Shown here: one piece after another, positions 1 to 8,691 of the stretch
Numbering within the stretch: position 1 is the first letter of the stretch
Layout of the letters: each line of letters opens with the position of its first letter
From: Aeromicrobium marinum DSM 15272
GTDB taxonomy: Bacteria; Actinomycetota; Actinomycetes; Propionibacteriales; Nocardioidaceae
Direction of reading: 5' to 3'
Assembly: GCF_000160775.2 (NCBI RefSeq)
Contig: NZ_CM001024.1
Span: forward strand, 657,016 to 721,015
Length of the DNA: 64,000 nucleotides
Translations under genes and position numbers: made by a program
Notes under the pieces: model-generated
Told to the model about the DNA's origin: nothing
The model's database searches: none
Seen by the model: only the letters and a program-made list of their open reading frames with translations

Positions 1-2817
1 ACGACGCGAGTCCTGCCCGGCCATCCGGACTGGTCGACCGTCGAGCAGCAGCGAGCCCATCGCGAGGATCTCGCCGGTGCCCCAGTCGATCGGTCCCGAC
101 GAGATCGACTGCGCACGGCGCTGCAGCTGCGGCAGGACCTTGGGATGCACGGTGAAGCCGTCCGGCACGTTGGTGTACGCGTCGGCGATCGCCTTCATCG
201 TCTCCGGGGAGATCGCGGTCTCGAGCCGGCCGGACACCTCGGGCTTGTCGGGGTACTCCGGGGTGCGCATGTAGTCCAGGTCGCCGGAGTCGGCGGCCTT
301 GACCTCGGCGAAGTTGCTCTCGAGCTTGGCCTGGTAGTCGCTGAGCGCGGCCTCGGCCTCCTCCAGGGTGATGTCGCCACGGCCGACCAGGGCCTCGGTG
401 TAGAGCTTGCGCACCGACTTCTTGGTCTCGATCGTGTCGTACATGAGCGGCTGGGTGAAGCTGGGGTCGTCGCCCTCGTTGTGGCCGCGTCGGCGGTAGC
501 AGATGAGGTCGATGACGACGTCCTTGTTGAACGTGCGCCGGTAGTCGTACGCGAGCTGCGCGACTCGGATGCAGGCCTCGGGATCGTCACCGTTGACGTG
601 GAACACCGGCGCCGAGATCATCCGGGCGACGTCGGTGCAGTAGGTGGAGGACCGCGACGCCGAGGGGCTCGTGGTGAACCCCACCTGGTTGTTGACGATG
701 ACGTGGATCGTGCCGCCGGTGCGGTAGCCCCGCAGGAGGCTGAGGTTGAGCGTCTCGGCGACGACTCCCTGGCCGGCGAACGCGGCGTCGCCGTGCACCA
801 GCACCGGCAGCACGGGGAACTCCTCGCCGCGGTTGAGCCGGTCCTGCTTGGCCCGGGCGATGCCCTCCAGGACGGGGTCGACGACCTCCAGGTGCGACGG
901 GTTGGCCGCGATGGAGACCTTGATCGAGTCGCCGTTGCCGGAGGTGAACTCGCCCTCGACACCGAGGTGGTACTTCACGTCGCCGGAACCCTGGACGGTG
1001 CGCGGGTCGATGTTGCCCTCGAACTCGCGGAACACCTGGCTCGGGCTCTTGCCGGCGATGTTGACCAGCGCGTTGAGCCGGCCGCGGTGCGCCATGCCGA
1101 TGCAGACCTCGTCGAGCGCGTCGGCGGCGGCGGCCTCGCAGATCTCGTCGAGCAGCGGGATGGTGGTCTCACCGCCCTCGAGGCTGAACCGCTTCTGACC
1201 GACGAACTTGGTCTGCAGGAAGGTCTCGAACGCCTCGGCCTGGTTGAGCTTCAGCAGGATGCGCAGCTGCTCCTCGCGCGGCGGCTTGGTGTACCCCTGC
1301 TCGATGCGCTCCTGGAACCACTGACGCTCGGCCGGGTCCTGGATGTACATGTACTCGGTGCCGATCGTGCGGCAGTACGAGTCGCGCAGCGTGCCGAGGA
1401 TCTCGCGCAGCTTCATGTGGCGACGCTCGCCGCCGAAGGACGGGCCGGTGGGGAACTCGCGGTCGAGGTCCCACAGGGTCAGGCCGTGGCTGGCGGTGTC
1501 GAGGTCGGGATGGCTGCGCTGCTTGTACTCCAGCGGGTTGGTGTCTGCCATCAGGTGGCCGCGGACCCGGAATGCGTGGATCAGCTCGAGCACGCGTGCC
1601 TGGCGGTCGATGTCGTCGTCGTGGTTGACCGCGATGTCGCGGGCCCAGCGGATCGGCTCGTAGGGGATCTTGAGCGCGCGGAAGATGTCGTCGTAGAAGC
1701 CCTCGTCGCCCAGCAGCAGCTGGTGCACGCGCTTGAGGAACTCACCGGACTGCGCACCCTGGATGACGCGGTGGTCGTACGTCGAGGTGAGCGTCATCAT
1801 CTTGGACACGGCCAGCTGGGCGATCGTGTGGTCGGACGCGCCGTGGAACTCCGGCGGGTACTCCATCGAGCCCACGCCGACGATGACGCCCTGGCCGGAC
1901 ATCAGGCGGGGCACCGAGTGGTTGGTGCCGATGCCGCCGGGGTTGGTGAGGCTGACGGTGGTGCCCTGGAAGTCGCTGACCTCGAGCTTGCCGTCGCGGG
2001 CCTTCTTGACCATGACCTCGTACGCACGCCAGAAGTCGGCGAAGCTCATGGTGTCGGCGGCCTTGATCGACGGCACCAGCAGCTGGCGGGTCCCGTCGGG
2101 CTTCTGCAGGTCGATCGCGAGCCCGAAGTTGATGTGCTCGGGCTTGAGCTGGTTGGGCTTGCCCTTCTCGTCGACCTCGTAGCCGGTGTTCATCTCCGGC
2201 AGGGACTTGATGGCCTGCACGACGGCGAAGCCGATCAGGTGGGTGAACGAGACCTTGCCGCCGCGGGCACGGGCCAGATGGTTGTTGATGACCGTCCGGT
2301 TGTCGAACAGGAGCTTGACCGGGACCGACCGCACGCTCGTGGCGGTGGGGACGGTGAGGCTGACGTCCATGTTCTGCGCGGTGCGGGCCGAGGCGCCGCG
2401 CAGCACGACCTTCTCGACGGTGCCCGGCCCGGCCGGCTTGTCGGCGGCGGTCTTCTTCGGGGCCTCGGGTGCCGGGGACTTGGCCACGGCAGCGGGAGGT
2501 GCGGGGGCGTCGGGAGCGCCGGAGGATGCAGCGGGCCGGACGGACTTGCCGCGCGTGGCTCCGTCGGGGACGGTGCCGTTGCCGGTCGCCGGCGAGGTGG
2601 TCGTGGCGGGGGTCACCCCGGGGCGTTCCGGGGCGGCGGGGGCGGACTTCTTCTCCGGGGTGGCGCCGTTGGAGTAGCCACCCTCGGCGAAGAACGTCTT
2701 CCACGACGCGTCGACGGAGGAGGGGTCGTCGGTGTAGCGCTCGTACATCTCCTCGACGAGCCACTGGTTCGTACCGAAATTCGGCTGGGAGCTGTCGTTG
2801 GTGGAGGACTCGGCCAC
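1..2817 (-). CDS. kgd: Multifunctional 2-oxoglutarate decarboxylase/dehydrogenase E1 (Kgd), C-terminus outside window
   Basis: Thiamine-diphosphate enzyme acting on 2-oxoglutarate in the TCA cycle. 939 codons are present; the family is about 1230 residues, so roughly the last 300 (end of the transketolase-like part) lie beyond base 1. Seen in order: an N-terminal segment with NQWLVEEMYERY, an Ala/Pro-rich linker (about 45-130), an E2-like acyltransferase domain (about 130-360) with YDHRVIQGAQSG, and the E1 part with GDAAFAGQG near residue 672 followed by VNNQVGF. The E2-E1 fusion is the actinobacterial arrangement. GTG is chosen as start because SSTND...WLVEEMY aligns with the family N-terminus and a GGAAGAGG stretch lies upstream. 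The opposite strand is open for over 1000 codons here, which is a high-GC shadow. Confidence 0.95.
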   Translation of the reverse strand, partial: MAESSTNDSSQPNFGTNQWLVEEMYERYTDDPSSVDASWKTFFAEGGYSNGATPEKKSAPAAPERPGVTPATTTSPATGNGTVPDGATRGKSVRPAASSGAPDAPAPPAAVAKSPAPEAPKKTAADKPAGPGTVEKVVLRGASARTAQNMDVSLTVPTATSVRSVPVKLLFDNRTVINNHLARARGGKVSFTHLIGFAVVQAIKSLPEMNTGYEVDEKGKPNQLKPEHINFGLAIDLQKPDGTRQLLVPSIKAADTMSFADFWRAYEVMVKKARDGKLEVSDFQGTTVSLTNPGGIGTNHSVPRLMSGQGVIVGVGSMEYPPEFHGASDHTIAQLAVSKMMTLTSTYDHRVIQGAQSGEFLKRVHQLLLGDEGFYDDIFRALKIPYEPIRWARDIAVNHDDDIDRQARVLELIHAFRVRGHLMADTNPLEYKQRSHPDLDTASHGLTLWDLDREFPTGPSFGGERRHMKLREILGTLRDSYCRTIGTEYMYIQDPAERQWFQERIEQGYTKPPREEQLRILLKLNQAEAFETFLQTKFVGQKRFSLEGGETTIPLLDEICEAAAADALDEVCIGMAHRGRLNALVNIAGKSPSQVFREFEGNIDPRTVQGSGDVKYHLGVEGEFTSGNGDSIKVSIAANPSHLEVVDPVLEGIARAKQDRLNRGEEFPVLPVLVHGDAAFAGQGVVAETLNLSLLRGYRTGGTIHVIVNNQVGFTTSPSASRSSTYCTDVARMISAPVFHVNGDDPEACIRVAQLAYDYRRTFNKDVVIDLICYRRRGHNEGDDPSFTQPLMYDTIETKKSVRKLYTEALVGRGDITLEEAEAALSDYQAKLESNFAEVKAADSGDLDYMRTPEYPDKPEVSGRLETAISPETMKAIADAYTNVPDGFTVHPKVLPQLQRRAQSISSGPIDWGTGEILAMGSLLLDGRPVRMAGQDSRR

Positions 2818-2927
2818 GGCCCAGATCGCCTCTTCCGGTCGGTGCGTGATGCGGGGGGAACAGTGGATTCCACACTACCGCGCCGTGCCGCGGCCACGAC
2901 GGGAGGTGAGGGCGGACGGACGGCGTG

Positions 2928-4157
2928 TCAGTCGGTGTGCGCGTCGGTCGGGCGGATGTGCGCAGCGGCCCTGCGGGCGGCCGCCCGGGCGGCGTCGACG
3001 TCGTCGCCGAGGGCGAGGGCCACCGCCATGCGTCGTCGGCCCGACACCGACGGCTTGCCGAACAGGCGGACGGCGGTGTCCGGCTCGGAGAGCGCCGCGC
3101 CCACCCCGGTGAAGCGAGGCGCCTCGATCTCGCCCTCCAGCAGCACGGCGCAGGACGCCGCCGGTCCCCGGGTGCGGACGTTCGGCACCGGCAGCCCGAG
3201 GACGGCGCGCACGTGCAGCGCGAACTCCGAGAGGTCCTGCGAGACCAGGGTGACCAGGCCGGTGTCGTGGGGGCGAGGCGACAGCTCGGAGAAGATCACC
3301 TCGTCGCCGCGGATGAACAGCTCGACCCCGAACAGTCCGCGACCCGCGGGCCCGCACAGGTCGGCGACCACCGCGGCCGACACCTCCTGGGCCCGCTGCA
3401 GGACGGCGTCGGAGAGCTGCTGGGGCTGCCACGACTCCCGGTAGTCGCCGTCGACCTGGGTGTGGCCGATCGGCGGACAGAAGGAGATGACGTCGGAGCC
3501 GCCGTCGGTCGCGGCGTGCTTGAGCGTGAGCAGGGTGATCTCGACGTCGAAGTCAACGAACCCCTCCACGATGACCCGGCCCGCACCGGCACGGCCTCCG
3601 GCCTGGGCGTACTCCCACGCGTGGGCCGTGTCGTCGATGGTGCGGATCACGGACTGGCCCTTGCCCGACGAGGACATCACCGGCTTGACGACGCACGGTG
3701 TGCCCACGGCGTCGACGGCCGCGGTCAGCTCGTCGAGCGTGTCGGCGAACCGGTAGGGCGAGGTGGGCAGCCCGAGGTCCTCGGCGACGAGGCGGCGGAT
3801 GCCCTCGCGGTCCATCGTGAGGCGGGTCGCGCGTGCCGTGGGGACGACGGTGACGCCCTCGGCCTCCAGCTCGAGCAGCGTCGGGGTGTGGATGGCCTCG
3901 ATCTCCGGGACCACCCAGTGCGGCCGTTCGGCCTCGATCACCGCCCGCACGGCCCGCGGGTCGAGCATGTCGACGACGTGGCTGCGGTGCGCGACCTGCA
4001 TGGCGGGTGCGTCGGCGTACCGGTCGACCGCGATCGTCTCGACCCCGAGGCGCTGCAGCTCGATCACGACCTCCTTGCCGAGCTCGCCCGCTCCGAGGAG
4101 CAGGACGCGGGTGGCGCCGTCGGACAGCGGGGTTCCCAGGATCGTCACGTCCGCCAC
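2928..4157 (-). CDS. purT: Formate-dependent phosphoribosylglycinamide formyltransferase PurT
   Basis: ATP-grasp enzyme that formylates glycinamide ribonucleotide with formate and ATP in purine synthesis. 409 residues, full length. The N-terminus carries the nucleotide-binding [18 protein letters not shown], followed by IEAIHT and the ATP-grasp segment [15 protein letters not shown]; the C-terminal part contains [15 protein letters not shown], typical of PurT. Start is GTG. It lies 110 bases downstream-facing from kgd on the same strand and is preceded by the repeat-bearing gap 4158-4306. No strong -10 sequence is placed close to the start, so transcription may come from the crcB side or from within the repeats. 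Confidence 0.95.
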   Translation of the reverse strand: MADVTILGTPLSDGATRVLLLGAGELGKEVVIELQRLGVETIAVDRYADAPAMQVAHRSHVVDMLDPRAVRAVIEAERPHWVVPEIEAIHTPTLLELEAEGVTVVPTARATRLTMDREGIRRLVAEDLGLPTSPYRFADTLDELTAAVDAVGTPCVVKPVMSSSGKGQSVIRTIDDTAHAWEYAQAGGRAGAGRVIVEGFVDFDVEITLLTLKHAATDGGSDVISFCPPIGHTQVDGDYRESWQPQQLSDAVLQRAQEVSAAVVADLCGPAGRGLFGVELFIRGDEVIFSELSPRPHDTGLVTLVSQDLSEFALHVRAVLGLPVPNVRTRGPAASCAVLLEGEIEAPRFTGVGAALSEPDTAVRLFGKPSVSGRRRMAVALALGDDVDAARAAARRAAAHIRPTDAHTD

Positions 4158-4173
4158 CCTAGGTCAGCCCGCC

Positions 4174-4296
4174 GGGGCGGTGGATTCGCGACCGAATACC
4201 GGTTCCCCGCTGTGGTCGGTGACGATGCGACCGAATGGGCCGTCTTTCGGTCGCGAACCCACCGCCCCGAGCTTTCGGTCGCGAATCCACCGCCCC
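4174..4296. repeat. Cluster of three 23-bp repeats, one inverted
   Basis: Copy A at 4174-4196 runs in the opposite orientation to copy B (4246-4268) and copy C (4274-4296). The reverse complement of A is identical to C, and B differs by one base. The core is TTCGGTCGCGAA followed by a CCACCGCCCC-type tail. A partial core, GCGACCGAA, occurs at 4227-4235. A can pair with B or C to form a long hairpin. The cluster fills the gap between the crcB 3' end and the purT start (both minus strand). Its function is unknown; it could be a terminator, an operator cluster or a REP-like element. Confidence 0.75.
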
Positions 4297-4306
4297 CGAG
4301 CGGGGG

Positions 4307-4660
4307 TCAGCCGCGTCCGAGGGTGAGCCCGAGCATGGCGGCGAGGAGCGATGCCGTGAGCATCAGGACCGCCGAGAGCACGGCACCGCGCCACTCACCC
4401 CGCTCCCACCGCTCGGCGACGTCGACCGACGCGCCGCTGAAGGTCGTGTACCCGCCGAGCAGACCCGAGCCGATCACCAGCAGGGTCCGGTCGTCGGCGA
4501 GGACCCCGGTCGCGAACCCCAGGGCGAAGGACCCGGAGACGTTGACCAGCAGGAGTGGCCACGGCAGACGGGTCGACGTCCGCGGCCGGAGCCACGACTC
4601 CAGTGCGTAGCGGCCGGTAGCGCCGAGACCACCGGCCAGTGCCACGAGGAGCGCCGTCAT
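4307..4660 (-). CDS. crcB: CrcB/Fluc fluoride channel subunit, second of a pair
   Basis: Small membrane protein that exports fluoride as a dual-topology dimer. 117 residues with about four hydrophobic helices. Family signatures seen are GGLGATGRYALESWL near the N-terminus, LLVNVSGSFALGF in helix 2, and GLLGGYTTFSGASVD containing the conserved TTFS phenylalanine-box region. Its ATG overlaps the stop of the upstream crcB by four bases (ATGA), so the two are translationally coupled and probably form a heterodimer. No fluoride riboswitch is seen upstream of the pair. Confidence 0.93.
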   Translation of the reverse strand: MTALLVALAGGLGATGRYALESWLRPRTSTRLPWPLLLVNVSGSFALGFATGVLADDRTLLVIGSGLLGGYTTFSGASVDVAERWERGEWRGAVLSAVLMLTASLLAAMLGLTLGRG

Positions 4661-5034
4661 GCGGGCCCCCGGGCCAGACGGAACCCCGCCACCGCGAGAG
4701 CGGCGCCGCCGACGACGCTGACCAACGGGTCGGCGACGGCCAGCAGCACCGCACCGTCACGCAGCAGCAGGTCGGTCTGTACCGCGAGCGCGCTGTAGGT
4801 GGTGAAGCCGCCGAGGAACCCGGTCCCGACCAGCAGCCGCAGCCGGCTGGAGGGGCCGGAGCCCAGCAGGAGCCCGAGGGCGAACGAGCCGACCAGGTTG
4901 ACGAACACCGTCGACGGGGCGAAGGCGCCGTCGGCCGGCACGGCGGTGTCGATGCCGTACCGGGCCAGCGTCCCGGCGGTGCCGCCGAGGAGGACCAGGA
5001 CCCACGGCCCGCGGATCGCGCGCTCGGTGTCCAC
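4657..5034 (-). CDS. crcB: CrcB/Fluc fluoride channel subunit, first of a pair
   Basis: 125 residues, homologous to its downstream neighbour: GGTAGTLARYGIDTAV, VFVNLVGSFALGLLL and GFLGGFTTYSALAVQ correspond to the glycine-rich, VN-GSFALG and TTYS segments of Fluc channels. GTG start; a TAGGCT -10 hexamer ends seven bases upstream, giving a predicted leaderless mRNA. With no 5' leader and a tRNA gene immediately beyond, there is no room for a fluoride riboswitch, unlike many crcB loci. Confidence 0.93.
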   Translation of the reverse strand: MDTERAIRGPWVLVLLGGTAGTLARYGIDTAVPADGAFAPSTVFVNLVGSFALGLLLGSGPSSRLRLLVGTGFLGGFTTYSALAVQTDLLLRDGAVLLAVADPLVSVVGGAALAVAGFRLARGPA

Positions 5035-5040
5035 CTGCCC

Positions 5041-5046
5041 AGCCTA
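5041..5046 (-). promoter_or_regulatory. -10 hexamer (TAGGCT) for the crcB pair, leaderless
   Basis: TAGGCT on the minus strand with six bases between its end and the GTG at 5034, placing +1 on the start codon. No clear -35 element. Confidence 0.6.
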
Positions 5047-5052
5047 CGATCG

Positions 5053-5127
5053 TGGTGCCCCCGGCAGGATTCGAACCTGCGCTTCCGCCTCCGGAGGGCG
5101 GCGCTCTATCCCCTGAGCTACGGGGGC
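5053..5127 (-). tRNA. tRNA-Arg (anticodon CCG), CCA encoded
   Basis: Read on the minus strand: acceptor GCCCCCG pairs with CGGGGGC, D-arm GCTC/GAGC, anticodon stem CCGCC/GGCGG enclosing loop CTCCGGA (anticodon CCG, decodes CGG), and T-arm CAGG/CCTG with GTTCGAATC-type loop. The discriminator A is followed by CCA in the DNA (5053-5055 complement). It lies upstream of argS, the gene for the synthetase that charges it, with only a receiver-domain gene in between. Confidence 0.96.
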
Positions 5128-5170
5128 CGGATCCGGCCTTCGTTCGGCGCCGAGCCTACCCCACGGCCGA

Positions 5171-5176
5171 TATCGT
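5171..5176 (+). promoter_or_regulatory. -10 hexamer (TATCGT) for the CheY-like gene
   Basis: TATCGT ends eight bases before the ATG at 5184, predicting a leaderless or one-base-leader mRNA. Confidence 0.55.
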
Positions 5177-5183
5177 GGGACGC

Positions 5184-5579
5184 ATGGGAGATCCTCGGCG
5201 ACCGCGGGTCCTGGTCGTCGACGACACCGCCTCGATCAGGTTCCTCATCCGGGCCAATCTGGAGCTGGCCGGATTCGACATCGACGAGGCGGTCGACGGG
5301 ATCGACTGCCTCGAGCAGCTCCGCGCCGCCGACCCGCTGCCCGACGCGGTCACGGTCGACGTGATGATGCCCCGCATGGACGGCGTCGCCGCGGTGGTCG
5401 CCATCCGCGCCGATCCGCGACTGGCCGGCCTGACGGTCGTGATGGTCAGCACCCAGGGGCACCCGGCCTCCGTGCAGCGGGGGATGGACGCCGGCGTCGA
5501 TGCCTACATCGTCAAGCCGTTCGACCCCGACCACCTGGTGCGGACGGTCCAGGACCTGGTCGAGCAGCGGCGTCGGTAG
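5184..5579 (+). CDS. Single-domain response regulator (CheY-like receiver)
   Basis: 131 residues consisting only of a receiver domain. Acidic pair D13/D14, phospho-acceptor D59 in VDVMMPRMDG, hydroxyl residue S89 or T90 and the conserved K111 in YIVKPFDPDH are all present, so it should be phosphorylatable. There is no output domain, so it must signal by protein contact. No histidine kinase lies nearby. The ATG is chosen from the receiver N-terminus and a -10 element just upstream; a longer open frame to 5052 runs antisense through the tRNA and is rejected. It ends 9 bases before argS. Its position between tRNA-Arg and argS recurs in actinobacteria as I recall. Confidence 0.9.
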   Translation: MGDPRRPRVLVVDDTASIRFLIRANLELAGFDIDEAVDGIDCLEQLRAADPLPDAVTVDVMMPRMDGVAAVVAIRADPRLAGLTVVMVSTQGHPASVQRGMDAGVDAYIVKPFDPDHLVRTVQDLVEQRRR

Positions 5580-5582
5580 ACT
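5577..5582 (+). promoter_or_regulatory. -10 hexamer (TAGACT) for argS, leaderless
   Basis: TAGACT overlaps the TAG stop of the preceding gene and ends seven bases before the argS GTG at 5589. Confidence 0.55.
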
Positions 5583-5588
5583 CCGCGG

Positions 5589-7253
5589 GTGACCCCCGAG
5601 CAGCTGTCCGACGCCATCGTCGGTGCCCTCGCCTCGCTCGTCGAGGCCGGGGTGCTGAACCTTCCGGGCGGTGTCCCCGACACCGTGCTGGTGGAGCGAC
5701 CCAAGGTCCGTGAGCACGGCGACTACGCCACGAACATCGCGCTCCGGCTGGCCAAGCAGGCCGGGGTGAACCCCCGCGAGCTCGCCCAGCACCTGGCGGA
5801 CGCCCTCGTGGGCCACGACGGTGTCGCGGCGGCGGAGATCGCCGGTCCGGGATTCCTCAACATCCGGGTCGCTGCGGGAGCCCAGGGCACGGTCGCGGCC
5901 GACGTGCTCACGGCGGGTGACGCCTACGGCTCCGGCGACCTCTACGCCGGCCAGCGGATCAACCTGGAGTTCGTCAGCGCCAACCCGACCGGCCCGATCC
6001 ACATCGGCGGGGTCCGGTGGGCGGCCGTCGGGGACTGCCTCGGTCGCATCCTGACCGCGGTGGGCGGTGAGGTCACCCGCGAGTACTACTTCAACGACCA
6101 CGGTGCGCAGATCGACCGGTTCGCCCGCTCGCTGCTGGCCAGCGCCCGGGGGCAGGCGGCGCCGGAGGACGGCTACGGCGGCCAGTACATCCACGACATC
6201 GCGCGGGACGTCGTCGCGGTGCACCCGGGTGCCGCCGACCTGCCCGACGACGAGGCGACCGAGGTGTTCCGTGCTGCCGGCGTCGAGCAGATGTTCGGCG
6301 AGATCAAGGCCAGCCTGCACGACTTCGGTGTCGACTTCGACGTCTACTTCCACGAGAACGACCTGCACGAGTCCGGGGCCGTCGACCGTGCCATCGCCCG
6401 GCTCACCGAGCTGGGCAAGATGTACCAGTCCGAGGGCGCCACCTGGCTGCGCACGTCGGACTTCGGCGACGACAAGGACCGGGTGGTCGTCAAGTCCGAC
6501 GGAGAGCCCGCCTACATCTCCGGGGACCTGGCGTACTACCTCGACAAGCGGGAGCGTGGCTTCGACCGCTGCCTGATCATGCTGGGCGCGGACCACCACG
6601 GCTACGTGTCCCGCATGCTCGCGATGTGCGCGGCCTTCGGCGACGAGCCGGGGGTCAACCTCGAGCTGCTGATCGGGCAGATGGTCAACCTGGTCCGCGA
6701 CGGCGAGCCGCTGCGCATGAGCAAGCGGGCGGGCACCGTCGTCTCGCTGGAGGACCTCGTCGAGGCCATCGGCGTCGACGCCGCCCGGTACGCCCTCGCC
6801 CGCTACTCCACCGACTCGACGATCGACATCGACCTCGACCTGTGGGCCAAGGCCGACAGCGACAACCCGGTGTACTACGTGCAGTACGCCCACGCGCGCC
6901 TGTCCTCGATCCTGCGCAACGCCGCCGATCTCGGTCTCGGCGTCGATCTCGAGGGCTTCGACCCGGGTCAGCTGTCGACCGACCGCGAGGGCGAACTGCT
7001 GCGCAGCCTGGCGGAGTACCCGCGGCTCGTGGCCCGCGCGGCCGAGCTGCGGGAGCCGCACCGGGTCGCCCGCTACCTGGAGTCCGTCGCCGGCTCCTTC
7101 CACCAGTTCTACGACCAGTGCCGGGTCCTCCCGCAGGGGGACGAGGACGCCACCGACCTGCACCGCGCCAGACTGGTGCTGGTCGCCGCCACCCGTCAGG
7201 TCGTCGCCAACGGACTCGCGCTGCTCGGCGTCGGCGCGCCCGAGAGGATGTGA
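5589..7253 (+). CDS. argS: Arginyl-tRNA synthetase
   Basis: Class I aminoacyl-tRNA synthetase that charges tRNA-Arg. 554 residues, the usual length. The HIGH-type motif appears as [10 protein letters not shown] (about residues 132-141) and the KMSKS-type loop as RMSKRAG (about 376). The N-terminal Add-1 domain ([18 protein letters not shown]) and the C-terminal helical anticodon-binding domain ending in [19 protein letters not shown] are present. GTG start fits the -10 at 5577. It heads the segment argS-lysA and then, after an intervening transporter, hom-thrC-thrB-rho. Confidence 0.97.
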   Translation: MTPEQLSDAIVGALASLVEAGVLNLPGGVPDTVLVERPKVREHGDYATNIALRLAKQAGVNPRELAQHLADALVGHDGVAAAEIAGPGFLNIRVAAGAQGTVAADVLTAGDAYGSGDLYAGQRINLEFVSANPTGPIHIGGVRWAAVGDCLGRILTAVGGEVTREYYFNDHGAQIDRFARSLLASARGQAAPEDGYGGQYIHDIARDVVAVHPGAADLPDDEATEVFRAAGVEQMFGEIKASLHDFGVDFDVYFHENDLHESGAVDRAIARLTELGKMYQSEGATWLRTSDFGDDKDRVVVKSDGEPAYISGDLAYYLDKRERGFDRCLIMLGADHHGYVSRMLAMCAAFGDEPGVNLELLIGQMVNLVRDGEPLRMSKRAGTVVSLEDLVEAIGVDAARYALARYSTDSTIDIDLDLWAKADSDNPVYYVQYAHARLSSILRNAADLGLGVDLEGFDPGQLSTDREGELLRSLAEYPRLVARAAELREPHRVARYLESVAGSFHQFYDQCRVLPQGDEDATDLHRARLVLVAATRQVVANGLALLGVGAPERM

Positions 7254-7258
7254 CCCGG

Positions 7259-8668
7259 ATGCGTGCACACGAGGCCGGTGCCCTGCACGGCCAGGCCGGC
7301 GACCGTGGCCCCGCCTGGCTGAACCGCCCCGACGACGTCAACGAGCTGGTGCCCCACCTGTGGGCCACGCACGTCTCCAAGGTCGACGGCGTCCTCACCG
7401 TCGCGGGCGAGTCGGTCACCGAGCTGGCCACGGAGTTCGGCACCCCGCTGTACGTCCTCGACGAGGACGACTTCCGCCGGCGGGCCCGCGCGTTCCGCGA
7501 GGCGTTCGACACCGCCGACGTGTACTACGCGGGCAAGGCGTTCCTGTCCGTGGCGACGGCCCGCTGGGTCGCCGAGGAGGGCCTGAACCTCGACGTCTGC
7601 ACCGGCGGCGAGCTGGCGGTGGCGATGGCGGCCGACTTCCCGCCGGCGCGGATCGGGCTGCACGGCAACAACAAGTCCGTGGCCGAGCTGCGGCGCGCGC
7701 TCGAGCTCGGGGTGGGCCGCATCATCGTGGACTCCGTCGAGGAGATCGACCGGCTGGTCGGGCTCACCGAGGAGCTGGGGGTGACCGCCCGGGTCATGGT
7801 CAGGGTCACCGCCGGCGTCGAGGCCCACACGCACGAGTACATCTCGACGGCGCACGAGGACCAGAAGTTCGGCTTCTCGATCCACGGTCGGGAGGGCCGT
7901 CCCAGCGACGCCCTCCAGGCGGTGCGCCGCATCGTCGCCGCTCCCGGTCTCAAGCTGCTGGGGCTGCACTCGCACATCGGCTCGCAGATCTTCGTCACCG
8001 ACGGTTTCGAGGTCGCGGCCCGCCGGGTCCTGCGGCTCCAGGCCGAGATCGAGCGCGAGCTGGGGGTGACGCTGCCGGAGTTCGACCTCGGCGGCGGCTT
8101 CGGGATCGCCTACACGACCCAGGACGACCCCCGCCACCCGCAGGACCTCGCCCGCGAGATGGTCAAGATCGTCCACGACGAGTGCGGTGCGCTCGACATC
8201 GGCGTGCCGAAGCTGTCGATCGAGCCGGGTCGGGCGATCGTCGGGCCGTCCACCTTCACGCTGTACGAGGTCGGCACCACCAAGGAGGTGGCGCTCGACG
8301 GCGGCGCGAGTCGGCGCTACGTCGCGGTCGACGGTGGCATGAGCGACAACATCCGCACCGCGTTGTACAGCGCCGACTACTCGGCCACGCTCGCGTCCCG
8401 TTCGTCCGAGGCGCCGGCGGTGCTGAGCCGCGTCGTCGGCAAGCACTGCGAGTCGGGCGACATCGTGGTCAAGGACGAGTACCTGCCGGCCGACGTCGCC
8501 GCGGGCGATCTCGTGGCGGTGCCCGGGACCGGTGCCTACTGCCGGTCGCTGGCCAGCAACTACAACCATGTGCCCCGAGCCGCGGTCGTCGCCGTCCGCG
8601 AGGGCGAGGCACGGCTGATCCTGCGCCGCGAGACCGAGGACGACCTGCTCCGCCTCGACGTCATCTGA
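7259..8668 (+). CDS. lysA: Diaminopimelate decarboxylase
   Basis: PLP enzyme for the last step of lysine synthesis (meso-DAP to L-lysine). 469 residues. The PLP lysine sits in YYAGKAFL (about residue 91), the glycine-rich phosphate loop in LGGGFGIAY (about 279), and the C-terminal active-site segment GKHCESGD supplies the cysteine contributed across the dimer. The ATG at 7259 lies five bases after the argS stop, so it is probably read from the argS transcript. A 40-residue N-terminal lead (LNRPDDVNELVPHLW) precedes the barrel, normal for actinobacterial LysA. Confidence 0.96.
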   Translation: MRAHEAGALHGQAGDRGPAWLNRPDDVNELVPHLWATHVSKVDGVLTVAGESVTELATEFGTPLYVLDEDDFRRRARAFREAFDTADVYYAGKAFLSVATARWVAEEGLNLDVCTGGELAVAMAADFPPARIGLHGNNKSVAELRRALELGVGRIIVDSVEEIDRLVGLTEELGVTARVMVRVTAGVEAHTHEYISTAHEDQKFGFSIHGREGRPSDALQAVRRIVAAPGLKLLGLHSHIGSQIFVTDGFEVAARRVLRLQAEIERELGVTLPEFDLGGGFGIAYTTQDDPRHPQDLAREMVKIVHDECGALDIGVPKLSIEPGRAIVGPSTFTLYEVGTTKEVALDGGASRRYVAVDGGMSDNIRTALYSADYSATLASRSSEAPAVLSRVVGKHCESGDIVVKDEYLPADVAAGDLVAVPGTGAYCRSLASNYNHVPRAAVVAVREGEARLILRRETEDDLLRLDVI

Positions 8669-8679
8669 CCGAGGGGATC

Positions 8680-8685
8680 TACGCT
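8680..8685 (+). promoter_or_regulatory. -10 hexamer (TACGCT) for the Mn-type ABC operon, leaderless
   Basis: TACGCT ends seven bases before the GTG at 8692, in the short gap after lysA. No Fur- or MntR-like box was recognised here. Confidence 0.55.
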
Positions 8686-8691
8686 GGCGCG

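Noticed and set aside
145..3444. Open frame of 1099 codons on the plus strand
   Set aside because: It is antisense to kgd and purT, has no recognisable domain and is Val/Leu/Ala/Gly-rich, as high-GC shadows are. The minus strand encodes clear enzymes.
5035..5052. Fluoride riboswitch upstream of crcB
   Set aside because: Only 18 bases separate the crcB start from the tRNA gene and the predicted mRNA is leaderless.
5052..5183. N-terminal extension of the receiver protein to 5052
   Set aside because: Would translate through the antisense of tRNA-Arg; the ATG at 5184 fits the receiver fold and a -10 element.
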